Assembly (NCBI GenBank): GCA_029204225.1
Contig: CM055109.1
Span: 32,091,870 to 32,155,869 of the forward strand
Reading direction: 5' to 3'
Origin: Diphasiastrum complanatum
Lineage: Eukaryota; Streptophyta; Lycopodiopsida; Lycopodiales; Lycopodiaceae
Length of the DNA: 64,000 nt
Positions 31,563 through 43,920 of the stretch are shown here, piece by piece. A model generated the notes under the pieces. It was not told the DNA's origin, ran no database searches, and saw only the letters and a program-made list of their open reading frames with translations. The position numbers and the translations under genes are program-made. How positions within the stretch are numbered: position 1 is the first letter of the stretch; every line of letters starts with the position of its first letter.

Positions 31563-32102
31563 CAAGTTGGGTCCAAGATGAATGGTTAGGATCACTGTGA
31601 ATATTAGCCAATAAGATTGAGGGACAAGGGCCTTCCCCATTTTATAAAAAGGCACCATTTGTACACTATTTCCATGCTTAATGAGAAGGAGGAAACTCTA
31701 CCATTTTTGGAAGAGAAGCATCCTCATTTGCTATTCACTACTTGCTATTGCTCTTGGTTGTGTTTTCTCTTGCTTTCTATTTCCATGTTTATTGTTTGCC
31801 AATAGTGAATGTTTTTCCATTAGCGAGCATAAGGAGCATTTGCGCTAACCTCCACCCTCACTCTCTTGCTCTCTCTTTCTCTTCTCTTCTCAATCTCTTC
31901 TTCTCCATTCCTTCCTTTCAACCAAACTATGATGAATGTTAGTGTAGAGGAGTAGAGTTAAAGATGAGTAGTATAGTGGTGAGTAGAGTTAAGGGAGAAA
32001 GTAGGAAATTAACTAAAAGTAACATCTATGCATAGTTAGGCACCTATCCAATGATCTAACCTTTGCGGAAGGGCAATACTACGAGAGAACTTCGACCCCA
32101 CA

Positions 32103-34490
32103 CACTATTTCTTGCAAAGAATGTCGAATGATGTTGTAATATGTGCTGCATGTCATGAAAACATAATCTAAATTAGTACCAAAAGTATCTAATTTAATTG
32201 CACATATTTTGTCTATCGTAGTGTAAAATCAAAATCTTATCATATAATGTGTTATATGATCAACACCCCATGCACTTTGAACTGCATCCACAAATTCATT
32301 GGTTGTTTTCTGTATCATTTGAACATCAGTATTTGAAAATTTATCTTTTCTCAAGTATTTTACCATGTTGTCTAACTTTTTCCAAACTTCTACTTTGTGT
32401 ATACGAGTAGAACCTTCTTCTTTGAAATCTTGAGTTGCTGCAGTAATTTCTTTCCAAACTGTGTATTGAAGCCTAGATTGTTTGCCAGAATAATTTTATA
32501 AAAATCTTCAAGCTTTAGATCCTCCAATGCTCAGCTTGCATGGAATATTTCCTGTTTTACCTGATAGCTTGTCATCTTTTTTTATTTTAACGTGGCCTTT
32601 ATGTAAGTCTACTTTGGACAACACATCCTCTAATCTGGAAATAACTTCTTTCGCAGAGGCCTCTGGCTCGGAATTCCATGCAAACAAGATGTGAAAATAT
32701 ATTATTTTTTCTATAATATGCACCTTCGCATGCAATATACAGATATGAACATTTTGTAGAGGAATCGGTAGTATAGGTTTCCAATTAGGATCTTCTCGAT
32801 CTCTTGATATTCCTGTACTCCTTGTCATGTCTTTTGTTGTTTTCATGCAGTACAAACAAGGGTGTTTAGAGATAGCGCCATGAGATACATTGAGCATAAA
32901 TTTTAATGTCTTCAGATCTCCTGCTAAATGCCATTCAATGTTGAAAGTGCCAATTCCAGGAATATTGAGTGGAACTCCCTCCATGTGAATTTTCAATGGT
33001 GGAAGGATATGATGTTCTACTAAATATCCATGAGAGAATGTTATGGTCTTCTTTCAGCACCTATAAGAGAATACAAAAACGTGAGTAGCCTCATAATATT
33101 AACACATAGAAGATTTTAGATATGAAATCTATATTCAAATGATTATCCCTATTTATTATGCGAAGGAACTGTTATACCTGAAATGCTGCCAACCACCAGA
33201 TATCATTTTTTGATTGAATACTGAAATTGAGGCCTTCTGAGTGTTCTGAATTTGAAACTGCTCCATTCATGATTGTGAGACTGACTCTTTCCATTTTTTT
33301 CCCTTTCATAATTTTAGACTCATCTAACTTGAGAACAACTATCGACTTGTTATTGACATTCTCATTTGTAATACCGTAAAAATTTATGATGAATGTTAAT
33401 AACTGATTAATGTCAATATATAAATTGTTGGAATTGTTATATGCTAGACTTTCTCGTTTTGAGCAATACACTTCATTGATATGAGATGGATTACCAACTA
33501 TTGTCTGCATACCATGGTTTAACATGTTTTTTTTTTTTTTAAAGATGAAATGGTCGTGGGATTGAAAACTTTTTAATATTTACCTGTGCAAACGCCTCCT
33601 TTATCATCTTAAACATTGTTGCATATGCTTCCTTACTGATGCTAGAAAAGTCACATGCCCTCTGAAGCAATGTAGTGTCTAATATTTTTCCAACTTCATC
33701 CATAATGCTTTCAGTAATTGAAGCCTTAATCTTTTTCATTTTGTTATTATTTGACATTGATTTCATAGATTTAGAAGTCAAGATAGAGCCTAGTGAGTTT
33801 CCAATTGAAATCTCATCGGCCAAATGGTCTTCAACAACCAATGCTGATCTGCATTGCAAACATAATGTTCATGAAAATGTTAGTAGAAATTAGGACACTC
33901 ATAGTATTCACAACAATATATAATAAGCAAATCAAAAGAAAGTTGAAATGAACAAATAACAAAATTAGTGATTATGAATGAATCAAAAAATTCAAGCAAT
34001 ATTCAATACCAGAGAAGCTATAACTTACTTGAATGCACGTATTCATCTTTTTCTATGACCTCATCTGGATGATAGATCACATATATCCTTGTTTACTAGT
34101 CTTTTCCTCTTGTTGCTTCGGACCTTTCTGTTGAGCACATCCATACCTTTAACAAGAGACAAATATGAGATACGCATGGATTGAAATGCAATTTTTATCT
34201 CATCATTACTAGTTGTATAATGATGCAAAGAAGATTTCAACCTTTGGATCTCCTCCTTGAGCATCTCATTTTCATCCAAACAAGTTTTTATCTTTGTAGA
34301 TTTTTCTTCGCACTCCTTTGATGTTTTCCTTGATTCCTCTTTCAAATAATGTATTCTTTGCATTGAATGTGCATTTCCATAGAGTATCAAATTCTCACAG
34401 TAACCCAAAAGACCACTTTTACCATGACACATATAGATTATTAATCGACTCACCGAATGAAAATCTGGATGTTGCAATGAACATGGATCA
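32103..34490 (-). pseudogene. Unknown spliced gene, possibly transposase-like; split by solo LTR
   Basis: Minus-strand exons are separated by short introns with good splice sites. The first (about 34490-34029) encodes a lysine- and glutamate-rich coiled coil (YLKEESRKTSKECEEKSTK) and ends at GTAAGT. The second is 33848-33584 (EVGKILDTTLLQRACDFSS, ending CAG/GTAAAT). The third is 33504-33178 (TIVGNPSHINEV, KSIVVLKLDESKIMKGK, FQ/GTATAA). The fourth, from 33060 down, has GIGTFNIEWHLAGDLKTLKF, then SKHPCLYCM and VHICILHAKVHIIEKIIYFH, with a frame change near its start. Coding-like sequence (RIHKVEVWKKLDNMVKYLRK, AWGVDHITHYMIRF) continues to about 32280. The tail lies at 25121-24890. The combination WHLAGDLK, PCLYCM and ARATFHKSTQHGG reminds me of multi-copy, transposon-like proteins of uncharacterised type, but that is a weak recollection. 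I cannot assign a function. Confidence 0.5.
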
Positions 34491-34966
34491 ATAGGATACC
34501 ATGTTCCTGATGACCATAAACTACATGTTTTAGCTTTTCCTCCCTGTATCGGACCATATCAGAAGTTGACAATTTGGGTTGCTTTGAATTTCTCGTCCTG
34601 AGCGGAGCATATTATGGTGACAGATCCACACGAAGATGATAAAGCTTTGTCATCAGTATAGTAGTATAGTAACAAACAACACAATGACAATAACAAAGCT
34701 GGAGATGGCGCTAACGACTCTGCTGGAGATAGAGATGGCGTAGGCTTTTTTCAGGACTGTCACTCCTAATACAAATTTTTGAGTGTTCCCAACTATTGGG
34801 AGGGAATATTTCAGCATTTTAAAAAATTACATTTTAACTATGGTTAAACACTAGTGCAGTTTGATGTGACTAAACTAAAGTGCATTCATTTACATGGAAA
34901 GCAGTGCGAGCAGATGCATAAAGAAGTTAGAAAATGATATTATAATTACTGTATAGTTATTTTTCT

Positions 34967-36300
34967 CTATCCTACAGGGCATTTCTTATAGGGCCCTCTT
35001 TGGGCCCATATTTTCTCTAATGGTTCGAGCTTGTCGATCTTCGCTACTGCTTCCAAATACTCTGGATGGTCAGTGACTCCCAAGCAGGTAGGCATAGCTT
35101 GAAGTTGTTGTGTCAGATCATCAATTTTCAGTAGGGCCTGTAAGTATTCATTGTGAAAGTCTGGCCCGCTGCAAGTTTGGGTGGCTTCAATAGACAACTC
35201 CTTCAACTCAGCCAACTCTTCTTCGACTAGCGCCTTCGCATCCTCGCACGGTTGCAGGAGTTTGACTCGAAAATTATCGAGCATCTGGCCTTGGAGCTGG
35301 TTCAGTTTCGAGAGGCCTATTGTGATAGAGCCTGTATTGCTACACAAGGCAAGCAAGTTTCTACCTTTATTCGTGTCGCTCGCTCCTCCTGCAAATGTTT
35401 CTAGGGAGCGACATTGTGTTTATTTGCATCCAACAATTGTTGTTTTAAAGAATCAATATTAGTCTGATAAGTTACAAACTTGGCCTCAATCGCCTTATTG
35501 ACTTTCTTCAAAGAATTAGCTTCGTTGATTGTAGTCTGAAGCTGTGTGTCGAGCAATCGATTTCATTCGATCATTTGGCTGTTATTTGATTCAAGTGAGT
35601 TGATCTTCTCGTAGGAACGGTTAGGATATTGGAGAGGTCAATTGGTCTTGGAGGCAACAGCCTTCCCATCAGCATGGTTTTCTCTTGATCGCTCAACACT
35701 CCAAAATGGTCGCATAATCGTGAAACATGCGCTCCTACTCCAGAATGTTTGGTGTTTAATCCACCTCAAAAAATCCTTATATGTGATGATTCTAAGGCAT
35801 ACAGGATTGCCGACTAGCGCGTCCAATGAATACCCAAAATTTTGCACTGAGATGGTTGCATCCACATCTGTCAAAAATATAACTTGATTCACGTATTTAC
35901 AAAACAACTTGAAGGTGGTATCCTTGATCATAGAGATTTTATACCCCTTCATGGGTACAAAATAGTTGCTCAGGAAGTGGATGGCCTCATCCACTGAATC
36001 TCTATTTGTAGAAACAAAATTACCATCTAATGGTAATCCCATAGCTATGCTAAACACTTCTTTTGAAATAGTGAAAAACTTGCTTCACACATATACTTTG
36101 AAATCCACCTCAGATACTACGTGGATGGAGTTCACGAACTCGGTATTGACTTCAGACAAAATGACTGAAGGGTCCACTTCCAAATTGTCCAACCTGCATT
36201 GATCCAAAAAGGACTGGATTGATGTCAAGCAGATTCCTGCGCGTGCTTTCCAGGTAAATGAAGAGCTCGATCCTGAAGCCATTGTATCGAACAATAGACG
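34967..36300 (-). pseudogene. Unknown protein with coiled coil, one in-frame stop plus frame changes
   Basis: On the minus strand the frame starts MASGSSSSFTWKARAG (about 36282). It runs through LDNLEVDPSVILSEVNTEF to a TGA at 36085-36087, then continues in the same frame with FSIAMGLPLDGNFVSTNRDS, DEAIHFLSNYFVPMKGYK and ALVGNP. Downstream frames are coiled-coil-like (TTINEANSLKKVNKAIEAK; AKALVEEELAELKELSIEAT; YLEAVAKIDKLEPLEKI) and end at 34967. The pattern, a folded N-terminal half and a long coiled coil, resembles extra ORFs carried by some plant retroelements, but I recognise no family. The piece at 9158-9437 may be of similar kind. Confidence 0.4.
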
Positions 36301-36540
36301 AAGGCTCCGCAGATTACAAAAGGTCGTAAGAGATCGCTTGATCACAAAGATTTTGAGCACAAGAAAGCATAAAAACTCAAGAAGAAAGTGGGAGAAGGAA
36401 AATAGAAAATGACTATTATATGCAATGGTGGTGTGGAGAGGATGATGACGTGTCATGGTGACATGACATCTGTCATTTTCATTATTAAGTGCGTGCATGG
36501 CTCAGAGTTTCAAAATATGATTTGAGAGATCAAAATTCAA

Positions 36541-37560
36541 GAATACCCATGTGTTAAGGCTTTAGGAACATATATCATCAAACATTAATATGTTTTATCA
36601 ATTGTGTATTTACAGAACTATGCCATATAGCTCAAATAGTGTTTGAGTTAGAGGCATTTCCTCAACTACCATGAATGATGAGATATGTGCTAAATGTCAT
36701 CACAACTCACCATCTTCTCATCCATTTACATCTGAGAAACTATGGAGCCAACTCGAGCAGTGTTCAAGTTAAACACATTCTTTTACCATTTCATGATAAG
36801 GTATGTGCTAAGTCACATGTCATTTCAATGAGGAACTGTTAATCAATAATGTGGAAGCTAACTTGGGCAGTGCTTGAGCTAGTTAGGCACATTTTCTTAC
36901 CTTTCCTTCAGGATGAGATATGTGGTAGAACAACTCTCATTTCCATGTGCACAATTCAAGAATACCCATGTGTTAAGGGTTTGGTAATATATATCATGAA
37001 ACAATAACATGTTTTATTAATTCTCATGTATGGCAGAACTATGCAGCTAACTCGAACAGTGCTCGAGTTAGAGGCATTTCCTCAATTATCATGAATGATG
37101 AGATATGTGCGAAATATCATCATAGCTCACCTTGTTCTCATCAATATACATTTGAGGAACTGTGGAGCCAACCTGAGCAGTGTTCGAGTTAGATACATTT
37201 TTTTACCATTTCATGATAAGGTATGTGCTAAGTCACATGTCATTTCAATTACGAACTGTTAAAAGCAATTGTTCAACAATAATGTGAAAGCTAACTCGAG
37301 GAGTGCTCGAGTTAGAGACATTTTCTTCCCTTTCCTTCAGGTGAGATATGTGCTAGAACACCTCTCATTCCATGTGCACAATTAAAAAATACCCATGTAT
37401 CAAGGATTTGGGAACATATATCATCAAAGCTTAATCTATTTTGGCAATCCTTATGGCTGGACAGAATTGTGCAGCTAACTCAATCAATGTTCGAGTTAGA
37501 GGCATTTTTTGGGCTGTCTTGAATGATGACAGATGTGCTGAATCTCAACAAAGAACAAAG
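36541..37560. repeat. Higher-order tandem repeat, ~423-bp unit of three ~100-140-bp monomers
   Basis: The phrase AATACCCATGTGTTAAGG recurs at about 36542, 36962 and (diverged) 37388, giving a unit of about 420-427 bp present 2.4 times. Inside each unit are three related monomers, each with an imperfect palindrome of the type AACTCGAGCAGTGTTCGAGTT. These lie at about 36640, 36742, 36850, 37033, 37170, 37292 and 37477; the one at 37292 is a perfect 8-bp inverted repeat around a 5-base spacer. No ORF of note. Confidence 0.8.
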
Positions 37561-37870
37561 AATTCAAGGTGCCAAGTGTACAAGATTTAGACAGTTAATA
37601 TGTAGTAACATAATTGTATCTGTCTAATTCGAGCAATGGTTTAATAGTCCTTGAGCACATGTCGCGACCATTTTTCCATGCCCTGATCCCTAAGCCTTTT
37701 GAACACATTTGACTTCTCTTAGAAAATGATTTTACTCCCTGTATTTGTAATAATTAAGATCAATACTGACTTGCATAGCTATAAAAAAATCCACTACAAC
37801 ATTCTTAGATACCTAGTGTATGTTTAAAACGGACTTGAAATTGTGGTCCATGAACAGTTGACTATTTAGC

Positions 37871-39153
<1,283 letters not shown>

Positions 39154-39818
39154 TGTGATACCCCAAAATTGTTAAATATTGAATATCACCCTAAATATGG
39201 CATGATATACTTGAAAATGAAGATATGAGCTGGATAAATATAAATCATGAAGAGGCCTAAGTCATTTTTCGAGAATATATCTCCTAAGTACTTGCCTTGT
39301 ATTTAAGGGCGAGACCTTTAAAAGGTAAAACATTGTCTTGAATAGCCTTTACTAGGTCATTTACACAAACTGTAACTCACATAAGTTTCTAACGTGCTCT
39401 AAAACTATTTGTGCTCTTTAACCATAACTTTGGACTTAAGTTGTTGAGGACTTCTGTCTAGAAATGAACAGTTTGCAAATATCATTAATTAATTGTCTAC
39501 ACAACCACGAATACATCGAACATTTCTCCACTCTCTGTTGACACCTTAATTAGCCGAAGTGTAGTACTGTTGTACTACTTTGATAACATCTCACATGTAG
39601 AAGGCATTTCATTCGATTTGATAGATGCAAGACTGTTGTTCTGAAATTATTAACACTACACACCCCCAACACAAGTAATACTGGTTACTTTCTAATGTCC
39701 AGAATAACGCCCGAAGCCACTAAATTGTACCAAATACATAACTTTCTAACGCCGTCCTCTGTGGGTTCAGCATTATTTACTACAAAATCTATATTAACCT
39801 TGTTGGTATAGTACGACA
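39154..39818 (+). repeat. Gypsy LTR family B, 5' LTR with internal deletion
   Basis: It starts TGTGATACCCC and ends GTACGACA. It matches the reverse complement of 7166-8411 at both ends but lacks about 585 bp of the middle (between ...GGTCATTTAC and CATAAGTTTCTAACG). The missing part includes the likely promoter region of the longer copy. A primer-binding site follows. Confidence 0.85.
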
Positions 39819-39828
39819 TATACCAATT

Positions 39829-39848
39829 TTTGGCGCCATTGCCAGGGA
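39829..39848 (+). other. Gypsy primer-binding site
   Basis: TTTGGCGCCATTGCCAGGGA follows the LTR after about ten bases, of the same type as at 17323-17345. Confidence 0.75.
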
Positions 39849-40485
39849 TAGCTTAGGAAAGCTATAAGAAAATTGACACATCCATCTCCATTTCTAGTGT
39901 ATGTCAGATAGAGAATCCTGATTAGAAAGATATCGTAAGCTTAGAGAGGAATTTTTACAAAGACAAAGTGAGAGTGCGAGTCGAAGAAATCTCGACGAGA
40001 TCACTGCCCAGTTACTTGAACTCCTGATTAGCTTCGATATGGAAGGTCCTACTGCACGTTTCACGTCTCGTAATTTGAGTCAATTGCTAATGCAAATAAC
40101 GAAGGAACTAACGTAGACAAACTGTGAATCTTTCCTGGTCTGCTAAGAAAACAGGCATGCATATGGTATAGTCAAGTTGAACCAGGCCATGTAGGAACCT
40201 GGTTACTATAGAAAGATGCGATTCTGAACCAGTTCAGAGAAATCAGTTATAAATCTAGAATTCTCAGACGTCTGAACAATGTTCAGAAGAAGACTAAAGA
40301 ATCCCTTCAAAAATATACACGAAAGGTTAAGAATCTCATATGAAAACTAACCAGTGTATATCTCGTTGATATGCAGATCGAATGGTTTTTGGCTAGTTTA
40401 CCACTAAAGATTGATCGATATTGCAGACAAGGGGACATGACCTCCTTAGCAGCAGTTATAGTTGTCCACTGCAAACTATTCAGTT
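39849..40485 (+). pseudogene. Gypsy leader and gag fragment
   Basis: After the primer-binding site, plus-strand pieces read LNNVQKKTKESLQKYTRKVK and VDMQIEWFLASLP. This matches the Gag segment QEMVRDYIERVK ... WFLSSSP of the element at 18.9 kb. Several stop codons are present. At about 40486 the sequence switches to copia gag. Confidence 0.6.
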
Positions 40486-40690
40486 TGGAAAATGAGGATG
40501 GAGTCCATCTTGATTCTTCAAGATGTGATGGACATAGTTCTTGGCCTTGAAGAAGAACCACAAGAGGTTCAAATGTTCATAAATTAGAGAGATAGGATGG
40601 CTCTCCACTGCATTAAGATGAATGTCTCTAATGAGATATTGAGGGAGATAGGTACTTGTACAACAGCCAAAGAAGCTTGGGCTATCTACC
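40486..40690 (+). pseudogene. Copia gag fragment
   Basis: The plus strand reads KMRMESILILQDVMDIVLGL and MALHCIKMNVSNEILREIG then CTTAKEAWAIYL, homologous to residues about 24-95 of the intact copia Gag. A stop (TAG at about 40586) and sharp borders on both sides show that it is a scrap. Confidence 0.75.
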
Positions 40691-40785
40691 TTGGAAGAGA
40701 ATTCCCATGGATCCAATCCAAAATTTTGACGAAAGGCAACCCTTCTCCATGTTCTCCAATCTTCGTAAGCCTTGATCTGATACCA

Positions 40786-41221
40786 CTATAAGGCAAGCTC
40801 TCTAAGATCCTGCTTAAAACACAATGGAAAACACACTATGGAGCAACCACCCAACCAAGTAGAAGCAACCAACTCTAGAAGCTTCATCCCCAAGCCAAGG
40901 AACAAGAAGCATGAATGTAGAGCGAAACCCTGGCAATGAATCCATAATCACAATTGAGGAGTAGGGCCAGTTTGGCCTCAATATATAGAGCCAAAAGCAT
41001 CATGGGCACATAGCCATGCATAGCCCTAAGCTCCCTATACATAGATTCACCTAGAATAGAGTCCTAAGCATGGACCACCTATTCATAGAATTGCTATTGA
41101 TAGCTCTACACATGCATTCACTGTCTCAAACCTTGTCTAAACTCCATTTAGTGTGTTCTGGGCCTCACAAGGATATTAGTTACTTTCAGGTCACATCTAG
41201 TATGACGTGGCATAACTAACA
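40786..41221 (-). repeat. LTR family D with primer-binding site (5' LTR, minus strand)
   Basis: On the minus strand it starts TGTTAGTTATGCC at 41221, contains a TATA-like CTATATATTGAGG, and ends GAGCTTGCCTTATAG. It is followed by TGGTATCAGATC (40785-40774), a tRNA-Met-type primer site. About 80 bp of leader remain before the unrelated + strand gag scrap begins. Its 3' third is repeated in inverted orientation at 42165-42316. Confidence 0.65.
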
Positions 41222-42164
41222 GCTTGATTTACTGGAGTACCGTGTATCCAAGACTAGGAGTATACTGAATCCTACTTACTAGTCATGGACATAACAACTA
41301 ATTCTTCGAGACCTCATTATGGGTTCTATCTAAAGCCATTCAGATTACCAATTCATACCATAACGAGTTGCATTGCACCTTGCAAATGCCCACGTCGCAA
41401 ACCTTCTAGAGAGCAGGAGACAGATCATTGCTGTTTACTGCCATCGCTGCTGCATGTGAGAGAGAAGCTTGCTCGTGAACCTTCTAGAGAGCTGGAGACA
41501 GATTGCTGCTACCATCGTTGCAGGAAGTCTGGTGGTTCAAGCCAGATTGTTGGACGTTCTGAAATGTTTTTTGGAAAGCAGATTTCGGTTTTAGCTTGGA
41601 GAGTAGGTTTTCTTGTCAGTCATTTGGAGAGTAGGTTTCGTCGTTTGCAAATAAGCAAGTTTTATTGCATAGCAGTATTTTTGTTTGACAGAAGGTTTTA
41701 TTTTTAGCTTAGAAAAAGAGGTTCCTTTAGTCAAACATTTGAATTGGTGATGGAATGACATACCAATCAATAATTGTGGATCTTGGAAATGCTAAAATTA
41801 TTTGAAATGTTGTTAGAACGTGTGCTATTTGTTGCAATGTGTTGTGTCATAAAGTTACTGATAGATGTAGTAACTTACTGTTAGAAACTCTTGAAATGTG
41901 CAAATGTAATCTTGAATGCTTTCGATTATGTACAATCATGAATATTTGAAATCTGTGATTTGTTTAATTAATCTGAAATCTTGCTAGAAAGTGCAATTTA
42001 AAATTTTGTCAAAAGAGTAATAATTTCAAGTAATGCTATTTTGAAGATTGAATAGTAGGTCAGATCTAGGCCTACGACTATTGAAGGGTTACGGTTAAAT
42101 ACACATGTATTTCAGTTGTTGGTCCAGTTTCTTGCCTCTATCTAAGTCTTTAAGTATGAGAGCA
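41222..42164. other. Non-coding spacer between inverted LTR D pieces
   Basis: A frame at 41285-41707 is open, but its composition is unlike a conserved protein. It contains a DNA-level duplication: the phrase CCTTCTAGAGAGC..GGAGACAG occurs at about 41402 and 41479. No domain is visible. Confidence 0.35.
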
Positions 42165-42316
42165 GTTCACTCTACATTCATGCATCTTGTTCCTTGTCTT
42201 GGGGGTGAAGCTTCTAGAGTTGATTGGTTGCTTCTACTTGGTTGGGTGGTTGCTCCATAGTGTGTTTTCCATTGCGTTTTGTCTTGTAAGCGATCTTAGG
42301 GAGCTTCCCTTATATC
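42165..42316 (+). repeat. LTR D 3' fragment, inverted relative to 40786-41221
   Basis: Matches the reverse complement of about 40795-40945 (tracts TCTACATTCATGC, TTGATTGGTTGCTTC and ATAGTGTGTTTTCCATTG). It runs into a broken primer-site-like ATCAG. Confidence 0.75.
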
Positions 42317-43410
42317 AGTAATTTCTGTTGGGCTTGCATCATCTCATTGGGTGCACTAGGAATTTTTTTGGTCGATATTTCTAGTTACTTTGGTAAAGAT
42401 TTGATAACTCTCTTGTCATCTCAACAAATTGTTTTTGTCCCACAAGGGATTGTAATGTGTTTTTATGGTATTTCAAGTTCGTTCCCTAGTTCCTACTTCA
42501 CAAAAATGGGCACCATAATCTCCTATAATGTGCCTATGAGAAAACACAAACAACGTTGTTGAAGGGCGCCCTTCACTAGCTGTAACCTTTGATGGGTGTT
42601 TGTTTTCCATGTTGTCCGAGGCGTTGTTGTCCTCCTGGAGTCTGATACTCCAAGCTCTCTTGATCAGCAAAGAGATACTTATAAGGCAAACATAGCCATA
42701 TAGTCTGAGGTTTCTCAACCTCGGAAGCCGAGTGTGCATCTCAAGCCACATACAACTTAATATTTTCCTCTGTAGACAAAAGTGCTCCTTGTGAAGGGCG
42801 TTGAAGGTCAAACAAGACCATAAGGTAGGTAAACGGCCAACATGGCCCGTTATCTAATACAAAGCTACAAAGCTAGTTTGCCTTTCAAAGAAAGGCAAAA
42901 ATTTCAAAAGCATGTCATTTGAATGGCAAACTTAAAAATTGCCATTCCATTTAAAATGTAACTTCAATTAATCAAATGTCATGCTAGTTTAATTTTTTAT
43001 TAAAACTTATTGTGATACATATCATATTATGTGTATAATTGGGGAAAGGTTTATACTTATTTTATTTCAAAGGTACCCTTACATTATACATGTCATGTGA
43101 AAGTTTAATAAAAATCCCATCCATGTGAAATAGGGGTGCACGCGATTTCCAACAATCATGCAATTGGCCCTCCTAGTCGCACAATTGATAGCTAAAGGTA
43201 ATTTGAAGCTTAGGGCACACGTGGCTAAAAAAAAATGCACCATCTAATTTTTCTCCACAACACCCTACTCGGGTTTGTTAGATCATTTTTATATGGTCAT
43301 CAAAGTAAGTGCACATTAGCATTCATGAATTATTTTCCTCTAGAAGACATAAAGAATATCTCTCGAGTTGGAGCAATTTTTTGTACTTTCTGTGTGTGCA
43401 CATATTTCAT
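42317..43410. other. No gene recognised
   Basis: AT-rich DNA with only short frames on both strands (for example 42473-42811 minus) that show no known motif. Confidence 0.4.
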
Positions 43411-43920
43411 CAAACTCAAGCATTGCTCAAGTAGGCTAGAAAAGATCATTTATGAAAAACTTTGTTTGTACTGGAATAGTATTCTAGTAGTTTGCACTGA
43501 TGGAATACTAGAATATGGCACTGCTCAACTGGGAGTATTTGTTCAAACTTGAGCACTTCTCCAGTAGGCTGACACTTGTGGTGGGAACAAGGGCTATTAA
43601 ACTTGATTTGTAGCTCTAATAGATCGTGATAAGATGTTAATAAGGTATGCATCTTTTCATATAATCACTACAAAAATGTTTTGTCTTGAGCATTGTTTGA
43701 GTTGTCTACATCTTTGCTCTATGGCTATTAAACCTGATTTTGTTGGCTAATGAAATTTTTTGACAATAATCTCTTTTGGAAGAACATTATCTCAAAGTTG
43801 ATGGGTGTTCAAGTAGGATGGCAAAAATCAATTGTAAAATCCTATGATGGTTTTTTGAAAATTCATTGGTAGCAAAGCTATTTGTTCAGACATGAGCACT
43901 TCTCGAGTAAGCTAGAAAAA
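43411..43920. repeat. Diverged tandem repeats with a TTGAGCA-type palindrome
   Basis: Related phrases occur at 43414 (ACTCAAGCATTGCTCAAGTA), 43546 (AACTTGAGCACTTCTCCAGT), 43684 (TCTTGAGCATTGTTTGAGTT), about 43805 (GTTCAAGTAGG) and 43890 (CATGAGCACTTCTCGAGTAA), often followed by a GGCTAGAAAA-like tract. The palindromic core resembles that of the satellite at 36.5-37.5 kb. Confidence 0.55.

Larger units (their letters stand above)
25122..32102 (+). mobile_element. Gypsy family G solo LTR, split by a copia
   Basis: An LTR starting TGTTGGGGGTATTCC (25122) and ending CGACCCCACA (32102) is flanked by CACTA on both sides (25117-25121, 32103-32107). With the copia and the 311-bp duplication removed, it is an LTR of about 810 bp related to the one at 16590-17320 (shared CCTGCGTGTATAAG, CCAATAAGATT and AAAAAGGCACC tracts). 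No gypsy internal sequence lies between the ends, so it is a solo LTR inserted in the minus-strand unknown gene. Confidence 0.8.

Noticed and set aside
34800-34960. CACTAGTGCAG-like string as a possible CACTA transposon end, and CACTA at 25117/32103
   Set aside because: No matching inverted end was found, and the CACTA pair is fully explained as the 5-bp duplication of a gypsy solo LTR.
41285-41707. 140-codon plus-strand frame as a gene
   Set aside because: Contains a DNA-level duplication, no domain and no good start context, and lies between LTR pieces.
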